This document shows positions 10,164 to 19,167 of a DNA stretch of 64,000 nt, piece after piece. This DNA comes from Mycobacteroides chelonae (lineage in GTDB: Bacteria; Actinomycetota; Actinomycetes; Mycobacteriales; Mycobacteriaceae), in NCBI GenBank assembly GCA_014204435.1, contig JACHLF010000003.1, forward strand, positions 248,001 to 312,000. The letters run 5' to 3'. Position numbers and translations under genes: made by a program. Position 1 is the stretch's first letter. Every line of letters starts with the position of its first letter. Below the pieces are notes generated by a model. That model was not told the DNA's origin and made no database searches. It saw only the letters and a list, made by a program, of their open reading frames with translations.

Positions 10164-12305
10164 TTATTGAGCCGCTGCGATGGACCTTTCGGCGGCCGCA
10201 GCCACTGCATCCGGGGTGAAGCCAAACTCGCGGAACAAGGTCTTGTCATCGGCGGAAGCTCCGAAATGCTCCAGTGAGACGATCTGACCGGCGTCGCCGA
10301 CGAACTTGTACCAGCCTTGCGCGATGCCAGCTTCTACGGACACCCGGGCACACACCGACGGCGGCAGCACGCTGTCGCGGTACTCCTGGGGCTGGGACTC
10401 GAACCATTCCACACAGGGCAACGACACCACGGAGGCCGCGATTCCCTTGGCGGCAAGAATCTTCTTGGCCTCGACGGCAAGCTGCAGTTCCGAGCCCGTG
10501 CCGATGAGGATCACATCGGTCTGGCCATCGGCTGCCTCCAGTACGTAGCCGCCCTTGGCCACACCCTCGCGGCTGGTTCCTTCCAAGATCGGCACGCCCT
10601 GACGGGTGAGTGCCAAACCGACCGGCCCGGTGCTGGATTGACGTTCCAGGACGGTCGCCCACGCGTACGCGGTTTCGTTCGCGTCACCCGGGCGCACCAC
10701 CGAAAGGTTCGGAATGGCGCGCAGAGCCGCCAGGTGCTCGACCGGCTGATGGGTGGGGCCGTCCTCGCCCAGGCCGATGGAGTCGTGCGTCCAGACGTAG
10801 ATCGGGTCGATGTTCATCAGCGCTGCCAACCGCACCGCGGGGCGCATGTAGTCGGCGAACTGCAGGAACGTTCCACCGTATGCGCGGGTGGGGCCGTGCA
10901 GCACGATGCCGGACAGGATTGAGCCCATCGCATGCTCGCGGATACCGAAATGCAGTGTGCGGCCGTAGGGTTGGGCATTCCAGTCCGATGTCGCGATGGA
11001 CGTCGGGCCGAAGGAATCGGCGCCCTTGATGGTGGTGTTGTTGCTGCCCGCGAGGTCCGCGGAGCCACCCCACAGCTCGGGAAGCGTGGCGCCGAGCGCC
11101 GAGAGGGTGTCGCCGGACGCGGCACGAGTAGCTACGTCCCTGGAGCCGGGCTCCCAGGACGGCAGGTCGGCGTCCCAGCCATCGGGGAGCTCACCGGCCT
11201 CCAGTCGGTCCAGCAGCGCCTTGCGCTCGGGCTCCCGGGCGGCCCAGGCGTCAAAGTCTTTGTTCCACTCGGCATGTGCCTGCTTGCCGCGCTGCGCCAG
11301 CTCGCGGGTGTGGGCGATCACTTCTGGGGCCACGTCGAAGGACTTCTCCGGGTCGAAGCCCAGAATCTTCTTGGTGGCTGCCACCTCGTCGGCGCCCAGC
11401 GCGGAGCCATGCACACCGCCGGTGTTCATCTTGGTGGGGGCGGGGTACCCGATGATCGTGCGCAGCGCGATGAACGACGGGCGGTCGGTGACGGCGCGGG
11501 CGTTGGCCAGTGCTTCCTCGATGCCGGTGACGTTCTCGCCACTGATGACGGTCTGCACATGCCAGCCGTACGCCTCGTAGCGAGCGGGAGTGTCCTCGCT
11601 GAGCGCAATCTTGGTGTCGTGCTCGATGGAGATCTCGTTGTCATCCCAGATGACGATGAGGTTCCCGAGCTGCTGAGTCCCGGCCAGAGAGGAGGCCTCG
11701 GAGGTGACGCCCTCTTCGATGTCACCGTCGGAGGCGATGACGTAGATGAAGTGGTCGAATGGGCTGGTACCGGGCGCTGCGTCGGGATCGAACAGCCCAC
11801 GCTCGTAGCGAGAAGCCATCGCCATGCCGACCGCGGAGGCCAGGCCCTGGCCCAGTGGGCCGGTGGTGATCTCGACACCCTTGGTGTGGTGGTACTCGGG
11901 GTGGCCGGGCGTCAGCGAGCCCCAGGTGCGCAGCGCCTCGATGTCGGAGAGCTCCAGGCCGAATCCGCCCAAGTACAACTGCAGATACAGGGTCAGACTG
12001 CTGTGCCCGCAGGACAGCACGAACCGGTCCCGGCCGATCCACGTGGTGTCACTGGGGTCGTGGCGCAGCTGGCGCTGAAAGAGCGTGTACGCCACGGGCG
12101 CCAGGCTCATCGCGGTGCCGGGGTGCCCATTGCCGACCTTCTGCACGGCATCGGCGGCCAGAACCCGGGCGGTATCTACCGCGCGCGAGTCCAGTTCTGT
12201 CCAGTCATCCGGGTGGTTGGCCCGGGTGAGGGTTGGGATATCGGTCGGGATTTCCGCCAGTTCATGCGAGATCGCGGTCACGGGGGCCATCGTAGTGCTG
12301 CCCAT
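10164..12305 (-). CDS. tkt: Transketolase
   Basis: Thiamine diphosphate enzyme moving two-carbon units between sugar phosphates. The sequence has the N-terminal GNGHPGTAMSLAP motif, the ThDP-binding GDG-type segment ASDGDIEEGVTSEA, and the central GIREHAMG motif. Length is about 713 residues. The start is uncertain: ATG 12305, ATG 12290 and GTG 12281 are all in frame, and 12305 is taken because a GAGGCAG lies upstream. It is the promoter-proximal gene of the pentose phosphate cluster and is divergent from ctaB across about 195 bp. Confidence 0.93.
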   Translation of the reverse strand: MGSTTMAPVTAISHELAEIPTDIPTLTRANHPDDWTELDSRAVDTARVLAADAVQKVGNGHPGTAMSLAPVAYTLFQRQLRHDPSDTTWIGRDRFVLSCGHSSLTLYLQLYLGGFGLELSDIEALRTWGSLTPGHPEYHHTKGVEITTGPLGQGLASAVGMAMASRYERGLFDPDAAPGTSPFDHFIYVIASDGDIEEGVTSEASSLAGTQQLGNLIVIWDDNEISIEHDTKIALSEDTPARYEAYGWHVQTVISGENVTGIEEALANARAVTDRPSFIALRTIIGYPAPTKMNTGGVHGSALGADEVAATKKILGFDPEKSFDVAPEVIAHTRELAQRGKQAHAEWNKDFDAWAAREPERKALLDRLEAGELPDGWDADLPSWEPGSRDVATRAASGDTLSALGATLPELWGGSADLAGSNNTTIKGADSFGPTSIATSDWNAQPYGRTLHFGIREHAMGSILSGIVLHGPTRAYGGTFLQFADYMRPAVRLAALMNIDPIYVWTHDSIGLGEDGPTHQPVEHLAALRAIPNLSVVRPGDANETAYAWATVLERQSSTGPVGLALTRQGVPILEGTSREGVAKGGYVLEAADGQTDVILIGTGSELQLAVEAKKILAAKGIAASVVSLPCVEWFESQPQEYRDSVLPPSVCARVSVEAGIAQGWYKFVGDAGQIVSLEHFGASADDKTLFREFGFTPDAVAAAAERSIAAAQ

Positions 12306-12421
12306 GTCGTGCCGCTGCCTCAAGGCCGGGTCACGCCCCGCGAGCAATGTGATAGTCCGGCGGTGGTCCTGTGTTCACTTCGGTGGGCACAGGTTGGTTG
12401 TCTACGCCGGACTCTGGCGGT

Positions 12422-12440
12422 CTACCATCGTGTGTAGTAG
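12422..12440 (+). promoter_or_regulatory. CTAC-N8-GTAGTAG element upstream of ctaB
   Basis: Between tkt and ctaB the sequence CTACCATCGTGTGTAGTAG has CTAC/GTAG arms and, on the reverse strand, a CTACTACA half-site like that before ctaA. Spacing of the second half differs, so equivalence is uncertain. It lies about 60 bp before the ctaB start, where an operator could act. Confidence 0.3.
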
Positions 12441-12500
12441 GGCGCTCAGTGCCGCGGGTCGGCTGGCTCACCCATAAAGCTACCCAGGAGGATCAGCGCG

Positions 12501-13442
12501 GTGCGGATGCGACAGACGCAGGGCGCGCATGGCCACGGCCGTACCGCACCGCCCTTTCTCCGCACGATTCTCGCGTATGTCGCGCTGACCAAGCCGCGCG
12601 TCATCGAACTGCTGTTGGTCACCACGATTCCGGCGATGCTGTTGGCCGATCGCGGGCACGTGAATCCGCTGCTGATCCTGAACACGCTCCTCGGCGGAAT
12701 CATGGCCGCGGCCAGTGCCAACACCTTGAACTGTGTGGCCGATGCCGACATCGACAGGGTCATGAAGCGCACCGCGCGGCGGCCGCTGGCCACGTCGTCG
12801 GTGACCACGCGAAACGCCCTGATCTTCGGCGTCGTGCTCGGCACCGGGGCGTTCGCATGGCTGTGGTGGACCGCCAACCTGCTGTCGGGCGTGCTGGCCG
12901 TGGCCACCATCGCGTTCTACGTGTTCATCTACACGCTGGTGCTCAAGCGCCGCACCGCGCAGAACGTGGTGTGGGGCGGAGCGGCGGGATGTATGCCGGT
13001 GATGATCGGCTGGTCGGCGGTCACGGACACGATTGCGTGGCCGGCGCTGGTGATGTTCGCGATCATCTTCTTCTGGACGCCGCCGCATACCTGGGCGCTG
13101 GCGATGCGGTACAAGGAGGACTACCGCGCCGCCGGCGTGCCGATGCTGCCGGTGATCGCGACCGAGGAGAAGGTCACCAAGCTGATCCTGGTCTACACCT
13201 GGCTCACGGTGCTGGCCACGCTGGTGCTCGCGCTGGCCGCCGGTGTCATCTACGCTGTGGTCGCCTTCCTGGCCGGGGTGTGGTTCCTGGCGATGGCGCA
13301 CCAGCTGTACTCGGGTGTGCGCATGGGGCAGCCGATCAAGCCCCTGCGTCTGTTCCTGCAGTCGAACAACTACCTCGCCGTGGTCTTCTGCGCACTGGCC
13401 GTCGACTCCGTGGTCGGCTGGCCCACCCTCTTCCAGCTCTGA
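12501..13442 (+). CDS. ctaB: Protoheme IX farnesyltransferase (heme O synthase)
   Basis: Adds a farnesyl chain to heme B to form heme O for the aa3-type terminal oxidase. The 313-residue membrane protein is a UbiA-family prenyltransferase with the conserved [10 protein letters not shown] start, the [15 protein letters not shown] aspartate-rich motif and several transmembrane segments. GTG 12501 follows a strong CAGGAGGA by about 8 bases. The partner enzyme ctaA lies 2.2 kb downstream on the other strand. Confidence 0.95.
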   Translation: MRMRQTQGAHGHGRTAPPFLRTILAYVALTKPRVIELLLVTTIPAMLLADRGHVNPLLILNTLLGGIMAAASANTLNCVADADIDRVMKRTARRPLATSSVTTRNALIFGVVLGTGAFAWLWWTANLLSGVLAVATIAFYVFIYTLVLKRRTAQNVVWGGAAGCMPVMIGWSAVTDTIAWPALVMFAIIFFWTPPHTWALAMRYKEDYRAAGVPMLPVIATEEKVTKLILVYTWLTVLATLVLALAAGVIYAVVAFLAGVWFLAMAHQLYSGVRMGQPIKPLRLFLQSNNYLAVVFCALAVDSVVGWPTLFQL

Positions 13443-13448
13443 GCCGCG

Positions 13449-14426
13449 TCAGGGCACCAACACGACCGACCCCGTGGTCTTGCGTGCCTCCAGGTCGGTG
13501 TGCGCCTGCGCGGCCTGATCGAGCGGGTAGCCGGCGCCGATCGTGATCTTCAAGGTCCCGCGCGACACCAGGTCCAGGACGTCATCGGCACGCCAGGCGA
13601 ACTCTTTGGGTGTCCGGATGAAATGCCCCATGGTGGGGCGCGTCAGCACCGCCGACTTCGCGGTGAGGCGCTGCGGGTCGAAGGGCGGCACCTGGCCGCT
13701 GGCCGCACCGTAGAGCGCGATCAGGCCCCGCACCCGTACGGCGGCCAGGCTCGCTTCGAAGGTCGACCTGCCGACACCGTCGTAGGCCACCGCCACGCCC
13801 TCGCCCGAGGTCAATTCCAGGATCCGCGAAGCGAATTCGGCGGGATCGTCGGGATTGGGGTAGGGCAGCACCTCAGCCGCACCGGCCTCGCGGGACAACT
13901 TCTCCTTGGCCGCGCTCGACACGGTGGTAATGACCCTGACACCGCGATAGGTCGCCCACTGGGTCAGCAGTAGGCCCATGCCCCCCGCGCCGGCGTGCAC
14001 CAGCACGGTGTCACCGGCCGCGACGGGGTAGACGGAGGTCAGCAGATAGTGTGCGGTGATGCCCTGCAGCAATGCGCTCGCCGCGACCTGGGCGGATAAC
14101 CCGGTGGGCACCTTGGCGGTGAAATCTGCTGGCGCGGTAGTCGATTCGGCGTACCCCCACGCCGCGACCGGACTGGCGACGCGATCACCGGGAACCAGGT
14201 TGTGGACGCCTTCGCCGACCGCGCTCACCACCCCGCTGACCTCAGAACCCGGAATATGCGGGAGCGGGGCGGGGTAGCTGCCGTTACGCAGGTAGACGTC
14301 GCGGAAGTTGACGCCCACCGCGTCGACATCGATCAGTACCTCACCGGGGCCCGGTGTCGGGTCGGTCTTCTCGACGAGGGTGAGGACCTCGGGGCCTCCG
14401 GTCACGGGCACTTCGATGGCACGCAT
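13449..14426 (-). CDS. qor: Zinc-independent quinone oxidoreductase (MDR family)
   Basis: NADPH-dependent quinone reductase-like enzyme. The 325-residue sequence begins MRAIEVPVTGGPEVL, has the GROES-like N-terminal domain (LRNGSYPAPLPHIPGSEVSG) and the Rossmann motif HAGAGGMGLLLTQWA. Zinc-binding cysteines of alcohol dehydrogenases are absent, as in QOR proteins. ATG 14426 is chosen because conserved sequence begins there. It is convergent with ctaB, with a 6-bp gap. Confidence 0.9.
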   Translation of the reverse strand: MRAIEVPVTGGPEVLTLVEKTDPTPGPGEVLIDVDAVGVNFRDVYLRNGSYPAPLPHIPGSEVSGVVSAVGEGVHNLVPGDRVASPVAAWGYAESTTAPADFTAKVPTGLSAQVAASALLQGITAHYLLTSVYPVAAGDTVLVHAGAGGMGLLLTQWATYRGVRVITTVSSAAKEKLSREAGAAEVLPYPNPDDPAEFASRILELTSGEGVAVAYDGVGRSTFEASLAAVRVRGLIALYGAASGQVPPFDPQRLTAKSAVLTRPTMGHFIRTPKEFAWRADDVLDLVSRGTLKITIGAGYPLDQAAQAHTDLEARKTTGSVVLVP

Positions 14427-14460
14427 GGGTACCAGTATCCAGGCCACGTAGGCTCTACAT

Positions 14461-14784
14461 ATGACCGACGAAGCCCAGCCAGAGGTGAAGGTGTCCGTTC
14501 CCTCGACGGTGCACCGCGCGCTCACCGCATTCGTGAAGGCACACCACATGCCGACCAAGGCCGTGTTGCAGACCGTCGGGCAGGCCGGGGTCCGGATCAC
14601 CCTGATCGGCGCCGACGGGATCCTCGGTGATCAGGTGGTCGACGATCTGGCCACCGCGCAGGCCGTGGTGGCGGCCGTCGAAGGCATCGAGGTCGCCCCG
14701 GAGTGGGATCGGGAGCTGGTCAGTACCGCCAACCCGGCACCCGGGCACGCCAAGAAGATGGCCGGGTGGGTCGCCCGGACGTAA
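14461..14784 (+). CDS. Conserved hypothetical protein, 107 residues
   Basis: A small soluble protein starting at ATG 14461, divergent from qor with 34 bp between them. It has an N-terminal VKVSVPSTVHRALTAFVKAH helix, reminiscent of a ribbon-helix-helix or tRNA-synthetase-like fold, and a C-terminal AWDxE-like charged tail (PGHAKKMAGWVART). I do not recognise a named family. Its end overlaps the likely GTG start of the next gene by 19 bp, so the two are probably co-expressed. Confidence 0.7.
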   Translation: MTDEAQPEVKVSVPSTVHRALTAFVKAHHMPTKAVLQTVGQAGVRITLIGADGILGDQVVDDLATAQAVVAAVEGIEVAPEWDRELVSTANPAPGHAKKMAGWVART

Positions 14785-15731
14785 GGCTGGGACGGCCGGA
14801 TATCTTCCATCCGCGCATCGTTCTGGCCGGTTGCCCGCAGCTCGTCTCCGGTGATGGCGACGACGCCGAACTTGTTGCCGCACTGCGTGCCCGTGATCTG
14901 CACGCCCGGTGGCTGTCCTGGGATGACCCGGAGGCCGGGCAGGCCGATCTGGTGATCCTGCGTGCCACCTGGGACTATCCGGAGCGCTTGGAGGAATTCC
15001 TGCGATGGGCGGGATCTGTCCGCAACGTGCTCAACCCGCTCTCGGTGGTGCGCTGGAACATCGACAAGCGCTACCTGAATGACCTTGCCGCAGTTGGTAT
15101 TCCGACGGTTCCCAGCACCTTCTTCGCGCCCGATGAACCCGTCGTCCTGCCCGACGGGGAACTCGTGATTAAGCCGGCGGTGTCCGGAGGATCCCGCGGC
15201 GCGGGTCGATTCACCTGCCCTGAGGCCGCGCGCGTTCAAGCGGAGGGGCTGCAGGACGAGGGCCGCACCGTACTGATCCAGCCCTACGATCCCCGGGTTG
15301 ACCACCACGGCGAGACAGCGCTGGTCTTCCTCAATGGCGAACCGTCGCATGCGTTTACCAAGGGTGCGCTGCTGCCTCCGCCCGGCACCGCGGCCGAGGT
15401 CGATCAGTCCGGTCTTTTCCATGCCGAGCGGCTAGCGCCGGTGAAGCCGTCGTCGGCGCTGTGGAAGCTCGGTGCGGCCGCGCTGGCGGCCGGCGCGACA
15501 AAGTGTGGTGTTGCCATGACGGACCTGCTGTATGCGCGCGTCGACGTCATCGGTGGTGTGATCGACGACGCCCCCCGGCTCTTGGAACTGGAGCTGGTTG
15601 AACCGTCCTTGGGCTGGCGCCAGCTGGATACCGAGGAGCGCGATCTGGCGCAACGAAAGTTTGTGATCGGTGTCGAGGACGCGTTAGAGCGCTTGGGCCT
15701 CGGCCCGTTGGGGCAACGCGGTCGCGGCTAG
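14766..15731 (+). CDS. ATP-grasp-like protein
   Basis: A 321-residue protein with features of ATP-grasp ligases: an N-terminal pre-ATP-grasp region (LRATWDYPERLEEFLRWA), a central lysine motif ELVIKPAVSGGSRGAGRF that would bind ATP, and a C-terminal LLELELVEPSLG metal-binding stretch. It resembles the RimK/glutathione-synthetase-like hypothetical proteins found at this locus in mycobacteria; the substrate is unknown. GTG 14766 is the only reasonable start, overlapping the preceding gene. The 3' end overlaps convergent ctaA by 48 bp. Confidence 0.75.
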   Translation: MGRPDVRLGRPDIFHPRIVLAGCPQLVSGDGDDAELVAALRARDLHARWLSWDDPEAGQADLVILRATWDYPERLEEFLRWAGSVRNVLNPLSVVRWNIDKRYLNDLAAVGIPTVPSTFFAPDEPVVLPDGELVIKPAVSGGSRGAGRFTCPEAARVQAEGLQDEGRTVLIQPYDPRVDHHGETALVFLNGEPSHAFTKGALLPPPGTAAEVDQSGLFHAERLAPVKPSSALWKLGAAALAAGATKCGVAMTDLLYARVDVIGGVIDDAPRLLELELVEPSLGWRQLDTEERDLAQRKFVIGVEDALERLGLGPLGQRGRG

Positions 15732-16670
15732 TTCCCCAGTGGTGAGCGCGGCCCACAGCGCCGCGGTGGCGGCGGTACAGGCGGCCGCGCCCGCGACATG
15801 GACCGCGACGAGCACTGCCGGTACGCCGGTGTAGAACTGCACGATTCCCACGAATCCCTGGGCCAGTGTGAGCCCCAGCAGCACGATCAGACGCACCCAG
15901 ACGCGCCGGGTCACGCCGACAGCGGCCAGTCCGAACCCCAGGCCCACCAGCAGGGCCAGATAGGCGACGAGCAGGGTGCCGTGCAGATGCACCAGCGTGG
16001 TGATCTCGACCTGAAGTCTGGGCACGACGCGGGTGATGCTCTTGTCGCCGGCATGTGGCCCGGCTCCGGTGACCAGGGTTCCGGCCACCAGGATCGCCGC
16101 CAACGTCACACCGAGCAGGGCGGTCAACCGGCGCAGCGACGCGGGCGGCGGTGGCACGGTGGGCAGGTCGGATACGACGTCCGGCTCACCGACCTTGACG
16201 TAGAGCAACGTGGCCAACCACACCATGCCCATCGAGACCAGCAGATGAATCGCGACGGTCCACCACAGCAGACCGGTCAGCACCGTGATGCCGCCGATCA
16301 GCGCCTGCAGAACTGTCGAAGCAGGCATCAGCCAGGCGTAGACGAGGACCTGGCGGCGTCGGCGGGCACGGGTCACGGCGAGCACCGCCAGCGCCGCGGT
16401 GAGAACCACCAGGAAGCTGATCATCCGATTTCCGAACTCAACAGCCTGGTGGATGCGCGGCACTTCGGCAACGGCCACCGGGGTGAAGCTTCCCGGGAAG
16501 CACTGTGGCCAGGTAGGGCAGCCCAGGCCCGAGGCCGTGACGCGCACGACGGCACCGGTGACGGCAATGCCGCCCTGAGTGAGCACCACGGCCGCGGCGA
16601 TGAGGCGCTGCGTTCGCAGGCTCGGCATAGGCAGTAGATCGACTACCCGCAGGAACGCCCGATATAGCAC
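15684..16670 (-). CDS. ctaA: Heme A synthase (COX15/CtaA family)
   Basis: Oxidises the methyl group of heme O to give heme A for cytochrome aa3. The 328-residue protein has about eight hydrophobic segments, the conserved GAVVRVTASGLGCPTWPQC motif, and heme-ligating histidines in RIHQAVEFGNR, IHLLVSMG, VHLHGT and VHVAGA. The GTG at 16670 gives an N-terminus like that of the M. tuberculosis homologue. A palindrome-like CTACTACA element lies just upstream. It is convergent with the ATP-grasp gene and overlaps it by 48 bp. Confidence 0.92.
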   Translation of the reverse strand: MLYRAFLRVVDLLPMPSLRTQRLIAAAVVLTQGGIAVTGAVVRVTASGLGCPTWPQCFPGSFTPVAVAEVPRIHQAVEFGNRMISFLVVLTAALAVLAVTRARRRRQVLVYAWLMPASTVLQALIGGITVLTGLLWWTVAIHLLVSMGMVWLATLLYVKVGEPDVVSDLPTVPPPPASLRRLTALLGVTLAAILVAGTLVTGAGPHAGDKSITRVVPRLQVEITTLVHLHGTLLVAYLALLVGLGFGLAAVGVTRRVWVRLIVLLGLTLAQGFVGIVQFYTGVPAVLVAVHVAGAAACTAATAALWAALTTGELAATALPQRAEAQAL

Positions 16671-16687
16671 CTGCTGAGTCTATGTCA

Positions 16688-16706
16688 CCCCCCACTACGT
16701 CTTGTA
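16688..16706 (-). promoter_or_regulatory. ACTAC-N5-GTAGT inverted repeat upstream of ctaA
   Basis: The sequence just upstream of the ctaA start contains ACTACGTCTTGTAGTAGT, an inverted repeat with 5-bp arms and a 5-bp spacer. On the ctaA strand this reads CTACTACA-N4-GTAG. BlaI/CopY-type winged-helix repressors use TACTACA/TGTAGTA half-sites, so this is a candidate operator. A related element is found before ctaB. Confidence 0.35.
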
Positions 16707-16842
16707 GTAGTCATTGGTCACCCGGTGCAGGTCGATCGGGTCGTGGCATGCCGTAAGGCGATCGATTGGATTTGCCGATCTTTGAAATCGCCTGCGGGAT
16801 AGGCTGAGAGAGTTGGATCAGAGGGTGAATGGGGGGGTAATT

Positions 16843-17177
16843 GTGACTGACATCGAAAACTTGCTCACCCTGCCCCCTAGGGAAACCGGTCGGCATGGGC
16901 AATCTACTACCACCGTTCGGACTGCAAGCTTCAGATTTGTTCATCGGTTCGGGACGGCGGCATCGACTTCTTCCTTGCGCCGCTGGACGCGCCCAATGAA
17001 CTTAGACTGGACAACAGGTCCAAGAAATGGCACTACATGCTCATGCTGAGTGGCACCCACGACGATCTAGCCACTCCCGGGCTCGATGCCGATGACACGG
17101 CGGTGATGTTATGGATGAAAGATCTCTTCGAAATCCACTTCGGCGCTGCGCATAACGCTGTCCTCTCCCGCCAGTAG
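16843..17177 (+). pseudogene. Frameshifted small gene of unknown function
   Basis: A GTG at 16843, after a run of Gs, opens MTDIENLLTLPP, but this frame soon loses coding character. From 16881 the neighbouring frame, which has no start codon, reads as a protein-like sequence (SAWAIYYHRSDCKLQI, then IDFFLAPLDAPNELRLDN, then a WMKDLFEIHFG helix) to TAG 17177. One base missing near CCCCCTAGGG would join the two into about 111 residues. I recognise no family. Either the gene is broken or the window has a single-base error. Confidence 0.45.
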
Positions 17178-17437
17178 CACGTGTACAGCACCGGCATCGA
17201 TTCCGGCGACGCGACTTGTCGTGTACTTGCGGCGAGCCGGAGGCGCGTAAACAGATCTAACCGTCTTGGGTGACGCAAATTTCCTGGCAGCTCGCAGCCT
17301 GGTCGGCGATCACACCTTGTCGACTAGTTCGCGCGGCAACAGTGAGACGTGCGCCGCGGCATGGCGCTCCAACGTGGGCGTGCCGCAGGCGATCAGCGGG
17401 TGCCACGGGGACGGACGCGGGCTCGTATCTCATCGCC
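17178..17437. other. Unassigned 260-bp interval
   Basis: Sequence between the frameshifted gene and the ABC permease. Short open frames exist on both strands but none has a supported start, ribosome binding site or recognisable protein character. I see no hairpin with a T tract. It may be the remains of the same decayed region. Confidence 0.4.
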
Positions 17438-18232
17438 TCAGGTGAATTTGAACCAGCGCAGCGCGCCGTAGGCGGCGAGCACACCCCACACCGCAAGCAC
17501 CGCGAGCGCACACCAGTCCACGGACAGCGTCATCGCGGCCGCCAGCGCTTCCGAGAGTGCACCAGAGGGGGACAGGCGTGCCAGGAGCACCACGGCGCGG
17601 GGAATCGCATCGGTGGTGCGACCATCTTCCAGTGTCAACGCCCCCAGACCGGCGAAAATGAACCACAACAGATTCGCCAGGGCCAGCACGATTTCCGCGC
17701 GCAGGGTGCCGCCCAGCAACAGGCCCATCGCCGCGAACGTCGCAGTGCCCAGGGCAATGATCAGCGCGCCGAGCAACAGCCCCACCGGATGCGGGCGCCA
17801 ACCCAGCGCGCCACCGATCGCGCCGATGACGGCGGCCTGTAGCACCACCGCGGTGACCACGGCCAGCGCCTTGCCGGCGATAATGCCCCATACCGGTAAT
17901 GCGGTGGCGCCCAGGCGTTTCAGCGCGCCGTATCGGCGATCGAACCCGACCGCTATGGCCTGCCCGGTGAATGCGGTGGAAATGACGGCCAGCGCCATGA
18001 TGGCGGGTACGAAGATGTCGGTCCGGGAACCGGGGAATTGGCCTAGTGGTAGCAGTGTCAGCCCGATGAGCAGGGTGATCGGGATGAACATGGTGAGCAG
18101 CAGCTGCTCGCCATTGCGCAGCAGCAGCTTGAGCTCCAGCCCGAACTGAGCGAAGAGCATGGTGTGCACGGCGCTGGGCCGTGGATCGGGAGTGAAGGTG
18201 CCCTGGACGAAGCGGGGTGTGGTGTCGGTCAT
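17438..18232 (-). CDS. ABC transporter permease (ABC-2 type)
   Basis: Membrane subunit of an exporter whose ATPase is encoded immediately upstream. The 264-residue protein has six predicted hydrophobic segments and an ABC-2 profile, including GFDRRYGALKRLGATALP between helices two and three. Its ATG overlaps the stop of the ATPase gene by 4 bp. The homologous pair in M. tuberculosis sits between ctaA and mptB; its substrate is unknown. Confidence 0.88.
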   Translation of the reverse strand: MTDTTPRFVQGTFTPDPRPSAVHTMLFAQFGLELKLLLRNGEQLLLTMFIPITLLIGLTLLPLGQFPGSRTDIFVPAIMALAVISTAFTGQAIAVGFDRRYGALKRLGATALPVWGIIAGKALAVVTAVVLQAAVIGAIGGALGWRPHPVGLLLGALIIALGTATFAAMGLLLGGTLRAEIVLALANLLWFIFAGLGALTLEDGRTTDAIPRAVVLLARLSPSGALSEALAAAMTLSVDWCALAVLAVWGVLAAYGALRWFKFT

Positions 18233-19167
18233 CGCAATTCCCTGCCGGTCAGATCGAGGAACACGTCCTCAAGGCTGCGCTTTTCCACGCGTAGGTCGGT
18301 GGTCAGCACATCCATGCGTGCGCACCACGCGGTGACGGTGGCCAGCACCTGAGGCTCCACGACGCCCTCCACTCGATACTCGCCGGGAGTAGCCTCGGAC
18401 ACCGTGTAGCCCTCGGGTAGCGCGGAGATGAGCAGGGTCAGATCCAGTCGCGGCGGTGCGGAGAAGCGCAATTGGTTCTCGGCTCCGGATTGCATCAACT
18501 CCGACGGTGTGCCGGAGGCCACCACGGAACCGTGGTCGATGATCATCAGCTGGTCTGCCAGCTCCTCGGCTTCCTTCATGTGATGGGTGGTGAGCACCAC
18601 GGAGACGCCGTCGCGCCGCAGGCAGTCGATCAGTTCCCACACCACCAGCCGGGCGTGAGCATCCATGCCGGCGGTCGGTTCGTCGAGGAAGACTAGCTCG
18701 GGTCGGCCCACTAACGCGCACGCGAGCGCTAGGCGTTGCTGTTGGCCTCCGGATAACCGCCGGTACGGAGTGCGGGCGGCATCGGTCAGCCCCAATGTGT
18801 CCAGAAGCCATTGCGGGTCAAGAGGATGGGCAGAGTACGAGGCGACGAGCCCCAGCATTTCACTGGCCCGGGCGGTGGGGTAGGCGCCGCCGCCCTGCAG
18901 CATCACGCCGATACGCGACCGCACTGCGGAGTTCTTGGCGACGGGGTCCATGCCGAGCACCTCGACGGTGCCCTCGTCGGGATGCAGGAAGCCCTCACAG
19001 AGCTCGACGCTGGTGGTTTTCCCTGCACCGTTGGGCCCCAGCAGGGCGAAGACCTGCGCTTCGTGGACCTCAAGGTCGAGGTTGTGCAGTGCTGTCGTCG
19101 GCCCGTATCGCTTGGTCACCGACCGCATCCGCACCGGTGGTGCTGTCCTGGTCGATGGTTGCCTCAC
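18229..19167 (-). CDS. ABC transporter ATP-binding protein
   Basis: ATPase of the two-gene exporter. Walker A is GPNGAGKT, the signature is LSGGQQQR, and Walker B VFLDEP follows; a C-terminal regulatory extension of about 90 residues completes 312 residues. Start 19167 overlaps mptB by 98 bp; an internal ATG at 19128 would reduce the overlap to 59 bp and also fits the domain start, so the start is uncertain. It is co-directional with mptB and likely co-transcribed. Confidence 0.9.
   Translation of the reverse strand: MRQPSTRTAPPVRMRSVTKRYGPTTALHNLDLEVHEAQVFALLGPNGAGKTTSVELCEGFLHPDEGTVEVLGMDPVAKNSAVRSRIGVMLQGGGAYPTARASEMLGLVASYSAHPLDPQWLLDTLGLTDAARTPYRRLSGGQQQRLALACALVGRPELVFLDEPTAGMDAHARLVVWELIDCLRRDGVSVVLTTHHMKEAEELADQLMIIDHGSVVASGTPSELMQSGAENQLRFSAPPRLDLTLLISALPEGYTVSEATPGEYRVEGVVEPQVLATVTAWCARMDVLTTDLRVEKRSLEDVFLDLTGRELR

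Noticed and set aside
10932..12437. A 501-codon plus-strand frame opposite tkt
   Set aside because: Shadow of tkt; the transketolase frame has all conserved motifs.
17257..17511. An 84-codon cysteine-containing frame overlapping the ABC permease 3' end
   Set aside because: It overlaps the permease gene, lacks a start signal and has no recognisable sequence.
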